Numbered from the stretch's first letter, positions 20,412 to 30,631 are shown. The stretch is DNA of 64,000 nucleotides from Corynebacterium afermentans subsp. afermentans (GCF_030408355.1 NZ_CP046606.1:1612001-1676000); one strand, 5' to 3'. Translations and numbers: made by a program. Notes: generated by a model not told the origin, from the letters alone.

Positions 20412-21485
20412 ATGCCACAGACCCCGCTGCACGCCACGCACGAAAAGCTCGGTGCGAGCTTCACCGATTTCGGCGGCTGGGAGATGCCGCTGAAGTACGG
20501 CTCGGAGCTGGAGGAGCACCGCGCGGTACGCACCGACGTGGGCATTTTCGACCTGTCCCACATGGGCGAGATCACCATCCAGGGCCCCGATGCCGCCGCG
20601 TTTTTGGATTACGCGCTGATCTCCAACTTCTCCGCGCTCAAGGACGGCAAGGCGAAGTACTCCATGATCGTCGCCGAGGACGGCGGCATCATCGATGACC
20701 TGATCACCTACCGCTTCAGCGAGAACCACTTCATGGTCGTGCCCAACGCTGCGAACACCAACGCGGTGTGGGCGGCGTTTGAGGCGCGCCAGGGCGACTT
20801 CGAGGTTCAGCTCACCAACAATTCCGAGGCATTCGCGCTGGTTGCGGTCCAGGGCCCGCGTGCGATCGAGGTGTTGGAGCCTTTGCTTAGCGACGACGCC
20901 TCCGCCCTTTCCTACTACTCCGGCGCGTGGATGACCCTCGACGGCGTTGAAACGTTCGTCGCCCGCACCGGCTACACCGGCGAGGACGGCTTCGAGCTGT
21001 TCTGCACCCGCGAGGACGCGCAGAAGGTTTGGGACGCCGTCATCGATCAAGGCACCCCGTGCGGCCTGGCGGCGCGCGACTCGCTGCGCCTGGAGGCATC
21101 CATGCCGCTGTACGGCCACGAGCTGACCGCCGAGATCACCCCGGTGGAGGCCGGCATGGGCCGCGCGTTTGCCAAAAAGGAAGCGGACTTCGTGGGCAAG
21201 AACGCTTTGCTCGGCCGCGAGCCGAGCGTGGTCATCGCCGGGTTGACCTCCGAGCAGCGCCGCGCCGCCCGCGAGGGCGCTGAGGTCTTCCTCGCAGGCT
21301 CGGACGACAAGATCGGCGTGGTCACCTCCGGCCAGCCGTCGCCGACGCTGGGCCACCCGGTCGCGCTCGCGCACCTGGATCCGGCGCATGCTGAGGAAGG
21401 CACGGACGTGGACATCGACATCCGCGGCCGCCGCTACCCGTTTACTATTGCACCGACCCCGTTTTACTCCCGAAAGGACGCATAA
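20412..21485 (+). CDS. gcvT: Aminomethyltransferase, T protein
   Basis: A 357-residue enzyme that transfers the one-carbon unit from aminomethyl-lipoyl-GcvH to tetrahydrofolate and releases ammonia. The family features are clear: HATHEKLGASFTDFGGWEMP near the N-terminus, FDLSHMGEITIQGPDAAAFLD, GYTGEDGFELF, and the C-terminal barrel with RREPSVVI-like and FYSR segments. An AGGAGG site sits directly before the ATG and overlaps the end of gcvP, whose stop is 12 bases upstream, so the two are translated together. Confidence 0.95.
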   Translation: MPQTPLHATHEKLGASFTDFGGWEMPLKYGSELEEHRAVRTDVGIFDLSHMGEITIQGPDAAAFLDYALISNFSALKDGKAKYSMIVAEDGGIIDDLITYRFSENHFMVVPNAANTNAVWAAFEARQGDFEVQLTNNSEAFALVAVQGPRAIEVLEPLLSDDASALSYYSGAWMTLDGVETFVARTGYTGEDGFELFCTREDAQKVWDAVIDQGTPCGLAARDSLRLEASMPLYGHELTAEITPVEAGMGRAFAKKEADFVGKNALLGREPSVVIAGLTSEQRRAAREGAEVFLAGSDDKIGVVTSGQPSPTLGHPVALAHLDPAHAEEGTDVDIDIRGRRYPFTIAPTPFYSRKDA

Positions 21486-21487
21486 CC

Positions 21488-21874
21488 ATGGAGCTGAAGC
21501 AGGACTTCTACTACTCCGAGGATCACGAGTGGATCAACGCCACCCCGGACGAGGCCGCCGGTAAGACCGTGCGCGTGGGCATCACCCACGTCGCTGCTGA
21601 CCGCCTCGGCGAGGTTGTCTTCGCGGAGCTCCCGCAGGTGGGCGACACCGTCACCGCCGGCGAGACCTGCGGCGAGATCGAGTCCACCAAGTCCGTCTCC
21701 GACCTGTACTCCCCGGTCACCGGCACGGTCACCGCGGTCAACGAGGACATCGACGGCGCCTACGAGGCCATCAACAACGACCCGTACGGCGAGGGCTGGC
21801 TCTTCGAGGTGGAGGTCGAGGAAGTCGGTCCGCTGATGACCGCCGACGAGTACGCCTCCTCCAACGGCGTGTAG
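21488..21874 (+). CDS. gcvH: Glycine cleavage H protein (lipoyl carrier)
   Basis: A 128-residue lipoyl carrier that shuttles intermediates between GcvP, GcvT and dihydrolipoamide dehydrogenase. The lipoyl lysine lies in [16 protein letters not shown], and the surrounding fold is complete ([40 protein letters not shown]). It starts two bases after the gcvT stop. Being followed by lipB and lipA, it sits beside the enzymes that lipoylate it. Confidence 0.95.
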   Translation: MELKQDFYYSEDHEWINATPDEAAGKTVRVGITHVAADRLGEVVFAELPQVGDTVTAGETCGEIESTKSVSDLYSPVTGTVTAVNEDIDGAYEAINNDPYGEGWLFEVEVEEVGPLMTADEYASSNGV

Positions 21875-21902
21875 TTCCGGCCGGGGACTACGGTTGGAGG
21901 GC

Positions 21903-22688
21903 ATGACTGCCCCGCGCGATCCGTTCTTCCCCGCCGACAAATCCATCCGAGCCTCAGCCTCGCCCATTGATGTGCGCGAGCTGGGGCTCGTGGACTATCA
22001 GGAGGCCTGGGACCTCCAAGCAGACATTGCTTCTCGACGGGCCAAGGGCGAACTGCCCGATACAGTGCTAGTCCTCCAGCACCCCTCCACCTTCACCGCC
22101 GGCAAGCGCACGCAGCCGAAGGACATGCCCGACCCCGCCTACCCCGTGCCGGTGGTGCCGGTGGACCGCGGCGGGCGCATCACCTGGCACGGCGAGGGCC
22201 AGCTGGTGGTCTACCCCATCATCAAGCTCGCGGAGCCGGTGGACGTGGTCGACTACGTGCGCCGCTTAGAGGAGGCGCTCATCCAGGTCGTGCGCGACGC
22301 GGGCGTGACCACGGCGGGCCGGGTCGACGGTCGCTCCGGGGTCTGGGTGCCGGAGGAGACGAAGGCGGTGGCCCCGGAGGCGTCGTCACGCGAGCGCAAA
22401 ATTGCCGCCCTGGGCATCCGCATCACCCGCGGCGTGACCATGCACGGCCTCGCCTTGAACTGCAACAACACCCTCGAGCACTACGAGCACATCGTCGCCT
22501 GCGGCATCGACGACGCGGATGTGACCACCCTGTCACTCGAGCTCGGCCGCGACATCACCCCGGCCGATATGGCCGCCCCGATGGTGCGCGAGCTGGAGCG
22601 GGCGCTGTCCGGCGAGCTGGTCGTGGCGGACCACACGTTTGCCACCCGACCGGACCCCTCGAAGGGTTTGACACGGAAGGTACGGTAA
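21903..22688 (+). CDS. lipB: Octanoyl-[acyl carrier protein] transferase
   Basis: A 261-residue enzyme that moves octanoate from acyl carrier protein to lipoyl domains. The conserved [17 protein letters not shown] box, the catalytic lysine in [10 protein letters not shown] and the catalytic cysteine in HIVACGIDD are all present. The ATG at 21903 ([18 protein letters not shown]) is preferred. GGAGG lies only two bases before it, unusually close, so a TTG at 21894 is possible but less likely. Targets in this window are GcvH and AceF. A copy of the dispersed 11-bp word lies near the N-terminus, read as A-S-R-R. Confidence 0.93.
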   Translation: MTAPRDPFFPADKSIRASASPIDVRELGLVDYQEAWDLQADIASRRAKGELPDTVLVLQHPSTFTAGKRTQPKDMPDPAYPVPVVPVDRGGRITWHGEGQLVVYPIIKLAEPVDVVDYVRRLEEALIQVVRDAGVTTAGRVDGRSGVWVPEETKAVAPEASSRERKIAALGIRITRGVTMHGLALNCNNTLEHYEHIVACGIDDADVTTLSLELGRDITPADMAAPMVRELERALSGELVVADHTFATRPDPSKGLTRKVR

Positions 22689-22693
22689 ATAGC

Positions 22694-23737
22694 GTGACTG
22701 TAGCACCAGAAGGCCGCAAGCTCTTGCGCGTTGAGGCGCGCAATTCCGAAACACCGATTGAGAAGAAGCCGCGGTGGATCCGCAACTCCGTCAAGACCGG
22801 TCCCGAATACGAGGACATGAAACAAAAGGTCAAGGGCGCGGGCCTGCACACCGTGTGCCAAGAGGCGGGCTGCCCCAACATCCACGAGTGCTGGGAATCG
22901 CGTGAGGCGACCTTCCTCATCGGCGGGTCCCGCTGCTCGCGCCGCTGCGACTTCTGCGATATCGCCTCCGGCCGCCCGGACCCGCTGGACCGCGACGAGC
23001 CGCGCCGCGTGGCAGAAGAGGTGCAGAACCTCAAGCTGAACTACTCCACCATCACCGGTGTCACCCGCGACGACCTCGATGACGAGGGCGCCTGGCTCTA
23101 CGCCGAGGTCGTGCGCAAGATCCACGAGCTCAACCCGCACACCGGCGTGGAGAATCTCACCCCGGACTTCTCCGGCAAGCCGGACCTGCTCCAAGAGGTC
23201 TTCGAGGCCCGCCCCGAGGTCTTCGCGCACAACGTGGAGACCGTCCCGCGCATCTTCCGCCGCATCCGCCCTGCGTTCCGCTACGAGCGCTCCCTCGATG
23301 TCATCCGCCAGGCCCGCGACTTCGGTCTGATCACCAAGTCCAACCTGATCCTGGGCATGGGCGAGACCCGCGAGGAAGTCCTCGAGGCGCTGCACGACCT
23401 GGTGGACGCAGGCTGCGACATCATCACGATTACCCAGTACCTGCGCCCCGGCCCGACCTACCACCCGATCGACCGCTGGGTGAAGCCGGAGGAGTTCATC
23501 GAGTACCGCGACGCCGCCTACGAAATGGGCTTCGGCGCCGTCATGTCCGGCCCGCTGGTGCGCTCCTCCTACCGCGCCGGCAAGCTCTACGTCGAGGCGA
23601 TGGCGCACCGTGGTCTCGAGCTGCCGGAGAACCTGAAGCACCTGGCGGAGACGTCGCAAGGCGACACTGCGCAAGAAGCCTCCACCCTGCTGGAGAAGTA
23701 CGGCGCATCCGCCGACCACCCAGTGGAGACCCGCTAG
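22694..23737 (+). CDS. lipA: Lipoyl synthase (radical SAM)
   Basis: A 347-residue enzyme that inserts two sulfurs into octanoyl groups on lipoyl domains. Both clusters have their ligands: the auxiliary cluster motif [12 protein letters not shown] and the radical-SAM motif CSRRCDFC. The C-terminal Ser that also binds the auxiliary cluster lies in [11 protein letters not shown]. The start is GTG at 22694, six bases after the lipB stop, so lipB and lipA are one unit. Fe-S supply by the ErpA-type protein upstream is plausible. Confidence 0.96.
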   Translation: MTVAPEGRKLLRVEARNSETPIEKKPRWIRNSVKTGPEYEDMKQKVKGAGLHTVCQEAGCPNIHECWESREATFLIGGSRCSRRCDFCDIASGRPDPLDRDEPRRVAEEVQNLKLNYSTITGVTRDDLDDEGAWLYAEVVRKIHELNPHTGVENLTPDFSGKPDLLQEVFEARPEVFAHNVETVPRIFRRIRPAFRYERSLDVIRQARDFGLITKSNLILGMGETREEVLEALHDLVDAGCDIITITQYLRPGPTYHPIDRWVKPEEFIEYRDAAYEMGFGAVMSGPLVRSSYRAGKLYVEAMAHRGLELPENLKHLAETSQGDTAQEASTLLEKYGASADHPVETR

Positions 23738-23773
23738 GGTCTTTGGCCCGCGTCTTAGCTGTGGCATACAGTT

Positions 23774-24571
23774 ATGTCCATGGCTAAGACGCAGGACAAG
23801 GAAGCGGCGAAAGCCGCCAAGAAAGAACAGCGCGCCGCGAAGCGCGCCAAGGGCAAAGCAACGCGGACGCAGCTCAAGCAGGCGTTTGACCTCCAGCGCA
23901 AGCGCGACAAAGCGCTCATCCCCATCATGCTCGCCTGCGTGCTGGGCGGCGGGCTGCTGTTCTTCCTCCTCGGCCTGTGGTGGGGCGCGAAGTGGTTCTG
24001 GCTGATCATGGGCCTGATCCTCGGCGCCGTGCTGGCGATGTTCATCTTCTCCCGCCGTCTGGAAAAGTCCATGTACGACGAGGTCGGCGACACCCCCGGC
24101 GCCGCAGGCTGGACGCTGGAGAACATGCGCAACACGATGGGCATCGTGTGGCAGACCAAAACCGGCGTGCAGGCCAACACCCACATGGACACCGTGCACC
24201 GCGTCGTGGGCAACCCGGGCGTCGTGCTCGTCGGCGAAGGCAACCCGAACCGCCTGAAGTCCCTGATGAGCAAAGAGCACAAACGCGTGGAACGCTTGCT
24301 TGCGGGCGTGCCCGTCTACGAGGTCTACGCCGGCGAGGGAGAAGGCCAGGTGCGCAACCGCGACCTGCAGAAGCACCTGCTCAAACTGCCGAAGAACTAC
24401 CAGAAGAACGAGGTGTACAGCCTCGCCGCAAAGCTCGAGGCGATGGATTCCCGCGGCCACGGCGTCCAGGCCGCCGGCCTGCCGGGCGGCCCGCTGCCGA
24501 AGCAGGCCCAGAACATGGCGGGCATGAACCGCAAGATGCGCCGCATGCAGGAGCGCAAGGGCGGAAAGTGA
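23774..24571 (+). CDS. DUF4191 membrane protein
   Basis: A 265-residue protein with a strongly basic N-terminus (Lys/Ala-rich, AKAAKKEQRAAKRAKGKATRT), two adjacent membrane helices (LIPIMLACVLGGGLLFFLLGL and WLIMGLILGAVLAMFIF) and a cytosolic C-terminal domain ending in a basic RKMRRMQERKGGK tail. This is the actinobacterial DUF4191 family, found next to lipA in corynebacteria and mycobacteria; function unknown. Starts at 23774 (MSMAK) and 23780 (MAK) are both possible. Its stop overlaps the GTG of the next gene. Confidence 0.85.
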   Translation: MSMAKTQDKEAAKAAKKEQRAAKRAKGKATRTQLKQAFDLQRKRDKALIPIMLACVLGGGLLFFLLGLWWGAKWFWLIMGLILGAVLAMFIFSRRLEKSMYDEVGDTPGAAGWTLENMRNTMGIVWQTKTGVQANTHMDTVHRVVGNPGVVLVGEGNPNRLKSLMSKEHKRVERLLAGVPVYEVYAGEGEGQVRNRDLQKHLLKLPKNYQKNEVYSLAAKLEAMDSRGHGVQAAGLPGGPLPKQAQNMAGMNRKMRRMQERKGGK

Positions 24572-25857
24572 TCGAACCCAACCCCGGCATGGACGCCGAA
24601 GCGAACACCTGTCTTCGCTTCGGCGTCTTGTTGTTGTCTGCCGGCGCGTCCGGCTACCGCGTGATCCGCGCGGTGAAGCGCTGCGCCCGCTCGGTGGGCT
24701 TCGACGACGCCGACGTCATCGTCGGCTTCAACACCATCAGCTGCACGTTCCACCGTGGCCAGCAGTTCCGCACCGCCGTGTCCGACGTGCCGCTGCCGGG
24801 TGTGAACGCCTCGCGCATCGAGGCGCTGGAGACCGCGGCGCACTCACTTCTGCAGAGCTACCGCACGCCCGAGGTCATCGATGCCATGCTCGACGAGATC
24901 GACCGCATCCCGTCTCCACGCTGGGGCCTTTGCCTATCGACGTTCGCCGCCGGACTCGCCTGCGCCGGATTCGCAGTACTGAACCAGTTCGGGCTCGCCA
25001 CCGCTGCGCTGGTGTGCCTGGCGGCGATGCTGGGCCAGCTCGTGCGGGCGTTTTTGCACAAGGCGCACTTCAACCTGATCGGCATCACGATGGCGGCGTC
25101 GTTCGTCGCCTCGTCGGCGTTCTTGCTGCTTGACCGGGTGCTGCCGCTTGCCAGCGTGGTCTCCCCCGGCTTCATCGCCGCGGTGCTGTTTCTCATCCCC
25201 GGCTTCCCGCTGTTTACCTCGTTTGTGGACCTCGCCCGCTTCGACTTCACCGCCGGCATCCCGAGGCTGTTTTTCGCCCTCGAGATCATCGTGGTGATCA
25301 TGCTGACCGTCTCCGTGGTGGCGATGCTCTCCGGCACCCCGGAGCTGCCGTCGGCGGCGGTGCCGACGTCGGCGGAGTTCATGGTCGCCGGGGCACTGGC
25401 CAGCTTCGTCAGTGTGGGCTGCTTTGCATTGCTGTTCAATTCGTCGAGACGCATGGCGCTCATCGCCGCCACGCTCGGGATGGCAGCCAACGTAGCACGG
25501 CTCGCCCTGCTTGCGGACGGGGTGCGCTCGTATCTGGCCGCCTTCATCGCCGCCCTGATCATCGGCGTCGCCGGCGGGCTTTTGGGCCGGGTGGCGAAGG
25601 TGCCCCGCACCACCGTGACCATCCCGGCGGCGGTGGTGATGATCCCTGGCCCCGTCATCTACGCCGCGGTGCACAACTTCGCCGAGGGCGACATTCTCAA
25701 CGCGCTTTCGAAGTTCACCGAGGTGTCGTTCGTGGTGCTGTTCATCGCCGGCGGGCTCGCCGTGGCGCGCATGCTCACTGACCCGAACTGGGCGATGTAC
25801 CGCTACATCGACTTCGACCACGAACTCGTCGGCGAGGAACGCCCCATCAACAACTAG
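24568..25857 (+). CDS. ThrE-like threonine/serine exporter family protein
   Basis: A protein of 429 residues in which an N-terminal cytosolic domain (CLRFGVLLLSAGASGYRVIRAVKRCARSVG, of the DUF1212/ThrE type) is fused to about ten membrane helices in two halves. This is the ThrE architecture, in which the YjjP- and YjjB-like parts are one chain. It is shorter than the characterised C. glutamicum ThrE (489 residues), so it may be a paralogue with another substrate. The start is GTG at 24568, giving a GTGA overlap with the previous gene. The stop overlaps that of the converging RDD gene on the sequence CTAG. Confidence 0.82.
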   Translation: MIEPNPGMDAEANTCLRFGVLLLSAGASGYRVIRAVKRCARSVGFDDADVIVGFNTISCTFHRGQQFRTAVSDVPLPGVNASRIEALETAAHSLLQSYRTPEVIDAMLDEIDRIPSPRWGLCLSTFAAGLACAGFAVLNQFGLATAALVCLAAMLGQLVRAFLHKAHFNLIGITMAASFVASSAFLLLDRVLPLASVVSPGFIAAVLFLIPGFPLFTSFVDLARFDFTAGIPRLFFALEIIVVIMLTVSVVAMLSGTPELPSAAVPTSAEFMVAGALASFVSVGCFALLFNSSRRMALIAATLGMAANVARLALLADGVRSYLAAFIAALIIGVAGGLLGRVAKVPRTTVTIPAAVVMIPGPVIYAAVHNFAEGDILNALSKFTEVSFVVLFIAGGLAVARMLTDPNWAMYRYIDFDHELVGEERPINN

Positions 25858-26330
25858 GTGCGGATCACCGTCGTGGTGGTGGCGCGATCGTGCATGCCGC
25901 GCCCGTTGGCGTCCACAAGCGCCGCCGGCAGCACAAAACCGGTGAGGATTGTGCGCACCGCCGCGCGCCACAGCCCCACCGAGGCCTCCTTGTCCACGCG
26001 CGCCACACCCATGCCCAGCGCCGCCATGCCCGGAGTGCGGGAGAACAACCAGCCGCACACGATGCCCAAAACGATCCACAGCAGGTACGTCGCGGTGTAG
26101 CGGTCCCCCAACGCCGACGTGTTCGCCGTGATCAGCGACGCAGCCACCGCGCACAACGCCCAGTCAATGAACACCCCGCCCATGCGGCGCAGCACCGACG
26201 CCTGCGAGCCCGTCCCCTCCTTAGGCATCCCGAGATACTGCCCCGGGTACTCAGGCAAGGTGTCCTCGCCGGAGAATTGGTTCGGGATTTCGGGGCCGTC
26301 GTGCCAGTTTTGTCGTCGAGAAGCAGCCAT
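25854..26330 (-). CDS. RDD-family membrane protein
   Basis: A 158-residue protein with a soluble N-terminal stretch ([15 protein letters not shown]...[14 protein letters not shown]) and an RDD domain of three membrane helices ([59 protein letters not shown]). RDD proteins have been linked to ion or solute transport, but the role here is unknown. The ATG at 26330 (MAASRRQN) is chosen over 26351. It diverges from glnA and converges on the ThrE-like gene. Confidence 0.82.
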   Translation of the reverse strand: MAASRRQNWHDGPEIPNQFSGEDTLPEYPGQYLGMPKEGTGSQASVLRRMGGVFIDWALCAVAASLITANTSALGDRYTATYLLWIVLGIVCGWLFSRTPGMAALGMGVARVDKEASVGLWRAAVRTILTGFVLPAALVDANGRGMHDRATTTTVIRT

Positions 26331-26404
26331 GCCTTCCGAGCGTAGTGTCACGCGCGCGTAGACTTGAAACCGCTATGTCCTACACACAACGAGGAGTACC
26401 ACCC

Positions 26405-27841
26405 GTGTCCTTCGACAACATCGAAGATGTCAAAAAATTCGTCGCTGACGAGGAGGTGGAATTCGTCGACGTACGCTTCACCGACGTGCCCGGCATCGAG
26501 CACCACTTCTCCATCCCGGCGTCGATGTTCGACGAAGACGTGATGGAAGAAGGCCTCGCCTTCGACGGCTCCTCCATCCGCGGCTTCACCACCATCGAAG
26601 AATCCGACATGACCCTCATGCCGGACCTCGCCACCGCCAAGCTCGACCAATTCCGCGGCTCCAAGACCCTGAACGTGAAGTTCTTCGTCAACGACCCGTT
26701 CACCCACGAGCCGTTCTCCCGCGACCCGCGCAACGTGGCCAAGAAAGCCGAGGAATACCTCAAGTCCACCGGCATCGCCGACACCTGCTCCATCGGCGCC
26801 GAAGCCGAGTTCTACCTGTTCGACTCCATCCGCTACGAAGTGGAGGGCCACTCCGCGTTCTACGAAATCGACGCCGAAGAAGGCTGGTGGAACCGCGGCA
26901 ACGAAGTCGAAGCCGACGGCTCGCCGAACCTCGGCTACAAGAACCGCTGGAAGGGCGGCTACTTCCCCGTCGCCCCGCACGACAAGACCGTCGAAGTGCG
27001 CGACGCGATGGTGCGCAACCTCGCCGCCGCCGGCTTCGACATCGAGCGCTTCCACCGCGAAGTGGGCAACGGCGGCCAGCAGGAAATCAACTACCGCTTC
27101 AACACTCTGCTGCACGCGGCCGACGACCTGCAGGACTTCAAGTACATCATCAAGAACACCGCCACGCTGTACGACAAGACCGTGACGTTCATGCCCAAGC
27201 CGCTCGCCGGCGACAACGGCTCCGGCATGCACGCCCACCAGTCGCTGTGGAAGGACGGCGAACCGCTGTTCTACGACGAGTCCGGCTACGGCGGCCTGTC
27301 CGACATCGCCCGCTGGTACATCGGCGGACTGCTCGAGCACGCCGGCGCGGTGCTGGCGTTTACCAACCCGACGCTGAACTCCTACCACCGCCTCGTGCCG
27401 GGCTTCGAGGCACCGATCAACCTCGTGTACTCCCAGCGCAACCGCTCCGCCGCGATCCGCATCCCGATCACCGGCGCGAACCCGAAGGCCAAGCGCATCG
27501 AGTTCCGCGCTCCGGACCCGTCAGGCAACCCGTACCTCGGTTTCGCGGCGATGCTCATGGCCGGCATCGACGGCATCAAAAACCGCATCGAGCCGCACGC
27601 CCCGGTGGACAAAGACCTCTACGAGCTGCCGCCGGAGGAGGCCAAGGACATCCCGCAGGCACCGACCTCGCTGGAAGCCGCGCTCAAGGCGCTGGAGGCG
27701 GACCACGACTTCCTCACCGAGGGCGACGTGTTCACCGACGACCTCATCGAGACCTACATCAAGCTCAAGTACGACAACGAGATCACCCCGGTGCGCCTGC
27801 GTCCTACCCCGCAGGAGTTCGAGATGTACTTCGACTGCTAG
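26405..27841 (+). CDS. glnA: Glutamine synthetase type I, adenylylation-regulated
   Basis: The main ammonium-assimilating glutamine synthetase, 478 residues. Family boxes are complete: [49 protein letters not shown]. The adenylylation loop [11 protein letters not shown] carries the target Tyr at about residue 406, matching Tyr405 of C. glutamicum GlnA; the modifying enzyme GlnE is encoded at 35.7-38.8 kb. The start is GTG at 26405, with GAGGAG about eight bases upstream; an ATG 31 bases earlier is out of register with that site. AmtR control is known in C. glutamicum, but I see no clear AmtR box here. Confidence 0.96.
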   Translation: MSFDNIEDVKKFVADEEVEFVDVRFTDVPGIEHHFSIPASMFDEDVMEEGLAFDGSSIRGFTTIEESDMTLMPDLATAKLDQFRGSKTLNVKFFVNDPFTHEPFSRDPRNVAKKAEEYLKSTGIADTCSIGAEAEFYLFDSIRYEVEGHSAFYEIDAEEGWWNRGNEVEADGSPNLGYKNRWKGGYFPVAPHDKTVEVRDAMVRNLAAAGFDIERFHREVGNGGQQEINYRFNTLLHAADDLQDFKYIIKNTATLYDKTVTFMPKPLAGDNGSGMHAHQSLWKDGEPLFYDESGYGGLSDIARWYIGGLLEHAGAVLAFTNPTLNSYHRLVPGFEAPINLVYSQRNRSAAIRIPITGANPKAKRIEFRAPDPSGNPYLGFAAMLMAGIDGIKNRIEPHAPVDKDLYELPPEEAKDIPQAPTSLEAALKALEADHDFLTEGDVFTDDLIETYIKLKYDNEITPVRLRPTPQEFEMYFDC

Positions 27842-27850
27842 GTTTGCATA

Positions 27851-27873
27851 GCCTGACCTGCGCTAAGTCAGGC
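27851..27873 (+). terminator. Hairpin downstream of glnA
   Basis: GCCTGAC and GTCAGGC form a perfect 7-bp stem with a nine-base loop ten bases after the glnA stop. Only a short CTT-containing tail follows, so termination strength is uncertain. Confidence 0.5.
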
Positions 27874-27917
27874 CGAACTTCCTTGCGGGGGTGATCCGGC
27901 CGGGCGATGATTGGATC

Positions 27918-28517
27918 ATGACTGATCTGATGAACCGCCCCCACCCCGACTGCCCCGCGGATTGTCCGGGTACGGCGGAACGGGGCGTCGATAGGCAGGA
28001 GCCCGGCACCGGCGAGCGGCTGAACCGCCTGCGTGCCGCGGTGTTGGGCGCGAACGACGGCATCGTCTCCACCGCCGCCGTTGTCGTCGGCGTGGCGGGC
28101 GCGACGTCCGACCAGACCACGATCGCGATGTCCGGCCTGGCCGCGGTGATCGGCGGCGCGGTGTCGATGGCGTTGGGCGAGTACGTCTCGGTCTCCTCGC
28201 AGCGCGACTCCGAGCGGGCCATGGGGCTCGCCAAGGAGATGCAGGTCAACCCGTGGTCCGCGGCCATTGCGTCATTCCTGTCGTTCTTGCTCGGCGCCGC
28301 ACTGCCCTTTGCGACGGCGCTGCTCGCCCCCGCATCCTGGCGCATCGCCGCGATCTTCGTGCTGACCCTGGTGGCACTTGCGTTGACGGGCGCGCTGTCC
28401 GCGAAACTCGGCGAGGCCCCGGTCGCACGCTCGGTGGCCCGCATCGTGGTCGGCGGCACCATGGCGCTGGCGGCCACGTTCGCCATCGGCTCGCTGTTCG
28501 GGGCGAACGTGGGGTAG
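27918..28517 (+). CDS. VIT1/CCC1-family transporter lacking the usual cytosolic insert
   Basis: A 199-residue membrane protein. The first half is a textbook VIT core (LRAAVLGANDGIVSTAAVVVGVAGA, GGAVSMALGEYVSVSSQRDSERA) and the second half has the usual last three helices (NPWSAAIASFLSFLLGAALPF onwards). Between helices two and three, where most family members carry about 50-60 residues with metal-binding Glu/Met, only GLAKEMQV remains, so the metal-binding domain appears deleted in frame. The family exports iron or manganese. The ATG at 27918 is the likely start; the ribosome-binding site is weak. Confidence 0.82.
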   Translation: MTDLMNRPHPDCPADCPGTAERGVDRQEPGTGERLNRLRAAVLGANDGIVSTAAVVVGVAGATSDQTTIAMSGLAAVIGGAVSMALGEYVSVSSQRDSERAMGLAKEMQVNPWSAAIASFLSFLLGAALPFATALLAPASWRIAAIFVLTLVALALTGALSAKLGEAPVARSVARIVVGGTMALAATFAIGSLFGANVG

Positions 28518-28616
28518 CCGCGTTGGCGGGCAACACCTCGCAGGTAAACCGTGAACTTCGCGACAACTGGCGGGCCGGATGAGCACCTTTGCCAAAAAGG
28601 GATTACCATGCGCTGA

Positions 28617-29543
28617 GTGACTGACAAGTTCCGCCAACTGCCACCGCCCGGCCCCGCGTGGGGCGGCAGCCTCATGGGCACCTCAATCGTGTCGCGACTG
28701 CTCGTGGAGATGGACCACCAGTTCTTCTCCGCCGTCTTCGCCGCGATCGCGTGCTTCATCCTCGTTGTGCTCGTCTTCGGGTTCGCGCGCTACCGCCACC
28801 CCAGCTTCGAGCGCACCACCATGGCGGAATGGTCGATGTTCTTCATCGGCATCCTCGCGCTCGGCGCGGCGCTTTCCGGGCTTACCGACGAGGGCGTCTA
28901 CCGCCTCATCGGCTTCTGGATCGGCGCCCCCGTCACCGCAATCACCTGGGCCATCCAGCTCACCCGCTTCGACGGCGCGCCGAAGTTCACCTGGGGCCTG
29001 CCGTTGGTCGGCCCGATGATTTCCGCGTCGGTGGCAGGCTGGCTCGCCCGCGACTACGGGCAGTTCTACCACGTGCTCGGAACCGTGTTCTTCCTGATGT
29101 CCCTGTTCACCGCGGTGCCGACCTTTGCCCGCGTGTACTGGGCGGCGTGGCACGGCAAGGTGGACCTTTCGGGGCCGCTGTCGGCGACAGCTTGGGTGCC
29201 CCTGGGTGTGATCGGACAATCCACCACGGCGATGCAGATTCTCTACCCGGGCAAGGTTTCGATCTACTACGGCTACGTCGCGCTCGTGTTGGCCATCCCG
29301 CTGGGCATCTGGGCGATGTGGAACTTCTACCCCAATGTCGCGCGCTGGGTGGAGTACACACCTGCCTGGTGGGCGTGCACCTTCCCACCCGGCACGGTGA
29401 GCATGGGCGGACACCAGGTGGCGCTTGTCAACGGCTCGCACTGGCTCGACGTGGTGGCGCTGACCCTCCCGTTCTTGCTCATCGTGCACTGGTCGCTCTG
29501 CTCCGGCCGCTTCCTCAGCTGGGTGCTAGAGGGGCGACGCTAA
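28617..29543 (+). CDS. TDT-family (TehA/SLAC1-like) transporter
   Basis: A 308-residue protein with about ten membrane helices, starting with the PPPGPAWGGSLMGTSIVSRL motif that marks the tellurite-resistance/dicarboxylate transporter family. Known members carry malate, chloride or nitrate-type anions; the substrate here cannot be told. The GTG at 28617 is the first usable start. Just upstream, ATG CGC TGA is in the same frame, with AAAAGG suitably placed before that ATG, so the original start may have been lost to a nonsense change. Confidence 0.8.
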   Translation: MTDKFRQLPPPGPAWGGSLMGTSIVSRLLVEMDHQFFSAVFAAIACFILVVLVFGFARYRHPSFERTTMAEWSMFFIGILALGAALSGLTDEGVYRLIGFWIGAPVTAITWAIQLTRFDGAPKFTWGLPLVGPMISASVAGWLARDYGQFYHVLGTVFFLMSLFTAVPTFARVYWAAWHGKVDLSGPLSATAWVPLGVIGQSTTAMQILYPGKVSIYYGYVALVLAIPLGIWAMWNFYPNVARWVEYTPAWWACTFPPGTVSMGGHQVALVNGSHWLDVVALTLPFLLIVHWSLCSGRFLSWVLEGRR

Positions 29544-29593
29544 AAACGGCATGCCGGTATGCCCCGCCGCGGGTGGGGCGGGGTGTGTGGTGG

Positions 29594-30631
29594 TTAGTCG
29601 AAGAGCAGCTCCATCGCGCCTGGGGTGGTCATGGGGACTTGTGTGCCGTTGGGGGCGATCCAGTGGATGCGGGCGTTGGGGTTGTCGATGTAGCCGAACG
29701 GGCCGTTTTTGTTGTCGGCGTTGACCCCGTTGTGGAAGGGGCAGAGTTCGGCGAGGTTGTCCATGTTGGTCATCCCGCCGTAGCGCCATGCGTTGATGTG
29801 GTGTGTTTGGGTGGTTTCGGCGGAGTGTTTGCAGTCGGGAAACGCACAGGCCGGGCAGAGCAGCTTCGACATGGTCTTTTGTTTGGGGTTGGCGCAGCGC
29901 TTTGCGTGGTAGAGGTTGACGGGGCCTTCTTGGGGGTGGAACGCGGCGACTTCGAGGATGTCGCCGAATTCGTGCTCCATGTATTCGGCACCGGTCATGG
30001 TGGTGCCGTCGGTGCAGATCAGCGTGACCTCATCGCCGGTGCCGGATTGGATGCGGGCCCAGTCGGCGATCGGCACCAGGATGATCGGGCGGAAGTTCGC
30101 CTTCGGTATGCCTTTGCCGTCGCGCAGGATGCTGATAAGCGTGTGGGCCATTTGGGCGGCGGCTGGGTCGTCGGCGTCGATGAGTTTGCGCAGCAGGTGC
30201 TCAAGATCGGCCAGGTCGCGCTCGTTGTAGGTCAGGATCATGGTGCGCATGCCCGCCTTCGAGCGGCTAAACCTGCACGAGGGTGGGGCGGGTTTGACGG
30301 GTTGTTTGATCAACCGTTTGATGCGCTTGGTTAAGGCCCGATACGAGCCGCGGTGGCGCACCAAATCCAACCGGATGCGCCAGCGTTCCGCGGCTCCTTC
30401 GACGGCGAGGAGCTTTTTCTCGATGTGCACGAGCTGGTCGACCGGCAGACCATGAGCAGCCTCGAGTGCGTCGCGTTGTTTGCGGGTGAACTGGGTCGGC
30501 CCAAAGTAGGTGTGGTGCACCCGCGCCAAATCGCGCACCCGGCCGGTGGACAGGCCGGCGGCCATAGCTATGTCGCGGTCGAAGTCGGCGAGCACACCCA
30601 CGCCTGCGGAAACAAAGTCGGTGAAGTTCAT
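29594..30631 (-). CDS. HNH endonuclease, corynebacterial DUF222-like type
   Basis: A 345-residue protein with a C-terminal HNH nuclease domain: two CxxC-type zinc-knuckle pairs (CPACAFPDC and the later CPFHNG) frame TQTHHINAWRYGG and NMDNLAELC. The N-terminal part is helical and basic. Proteins of this kind occur in several copies per actinobacterial genome, often stand alone, and have no clear role. The ATG at 30631 (MNFTDFVSAGVGV) is preferred over 30655. No neighbouring methylase or transposition gene points to a restriction or homing function. Confidence 0.8.
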   Translation of the reverse strand: MNFTDFVSAGVGVLADFDRDIAMAAGLSTGRVRDLARVHHTYFGPTQFTRKQRDALEAAHGLPVDQLVHIEKKLLAVEGAAERWRIRLDLVRHRGSYRALTKRIKRLIKQPVKPAPPSCRFSRSKAGMRTMILTYNERDLADLEHLLRKLIDADDPAAAQMAHTLISILRDGKGIPKANFRPIILVPIADWARIQSGTGDEVTLICTDGTTMTGAEYMEHEFGDILEVAAFHPQEGPVNLYHAKRCANPKQKTMSKLLCPACAFPDCKHSAETTQTHHINAWRYGGMTNMDNLAELCPFHNGVNADNKNGPFGYIDNPNARIHWIAPNGTQVPMTTPGAMELLFD

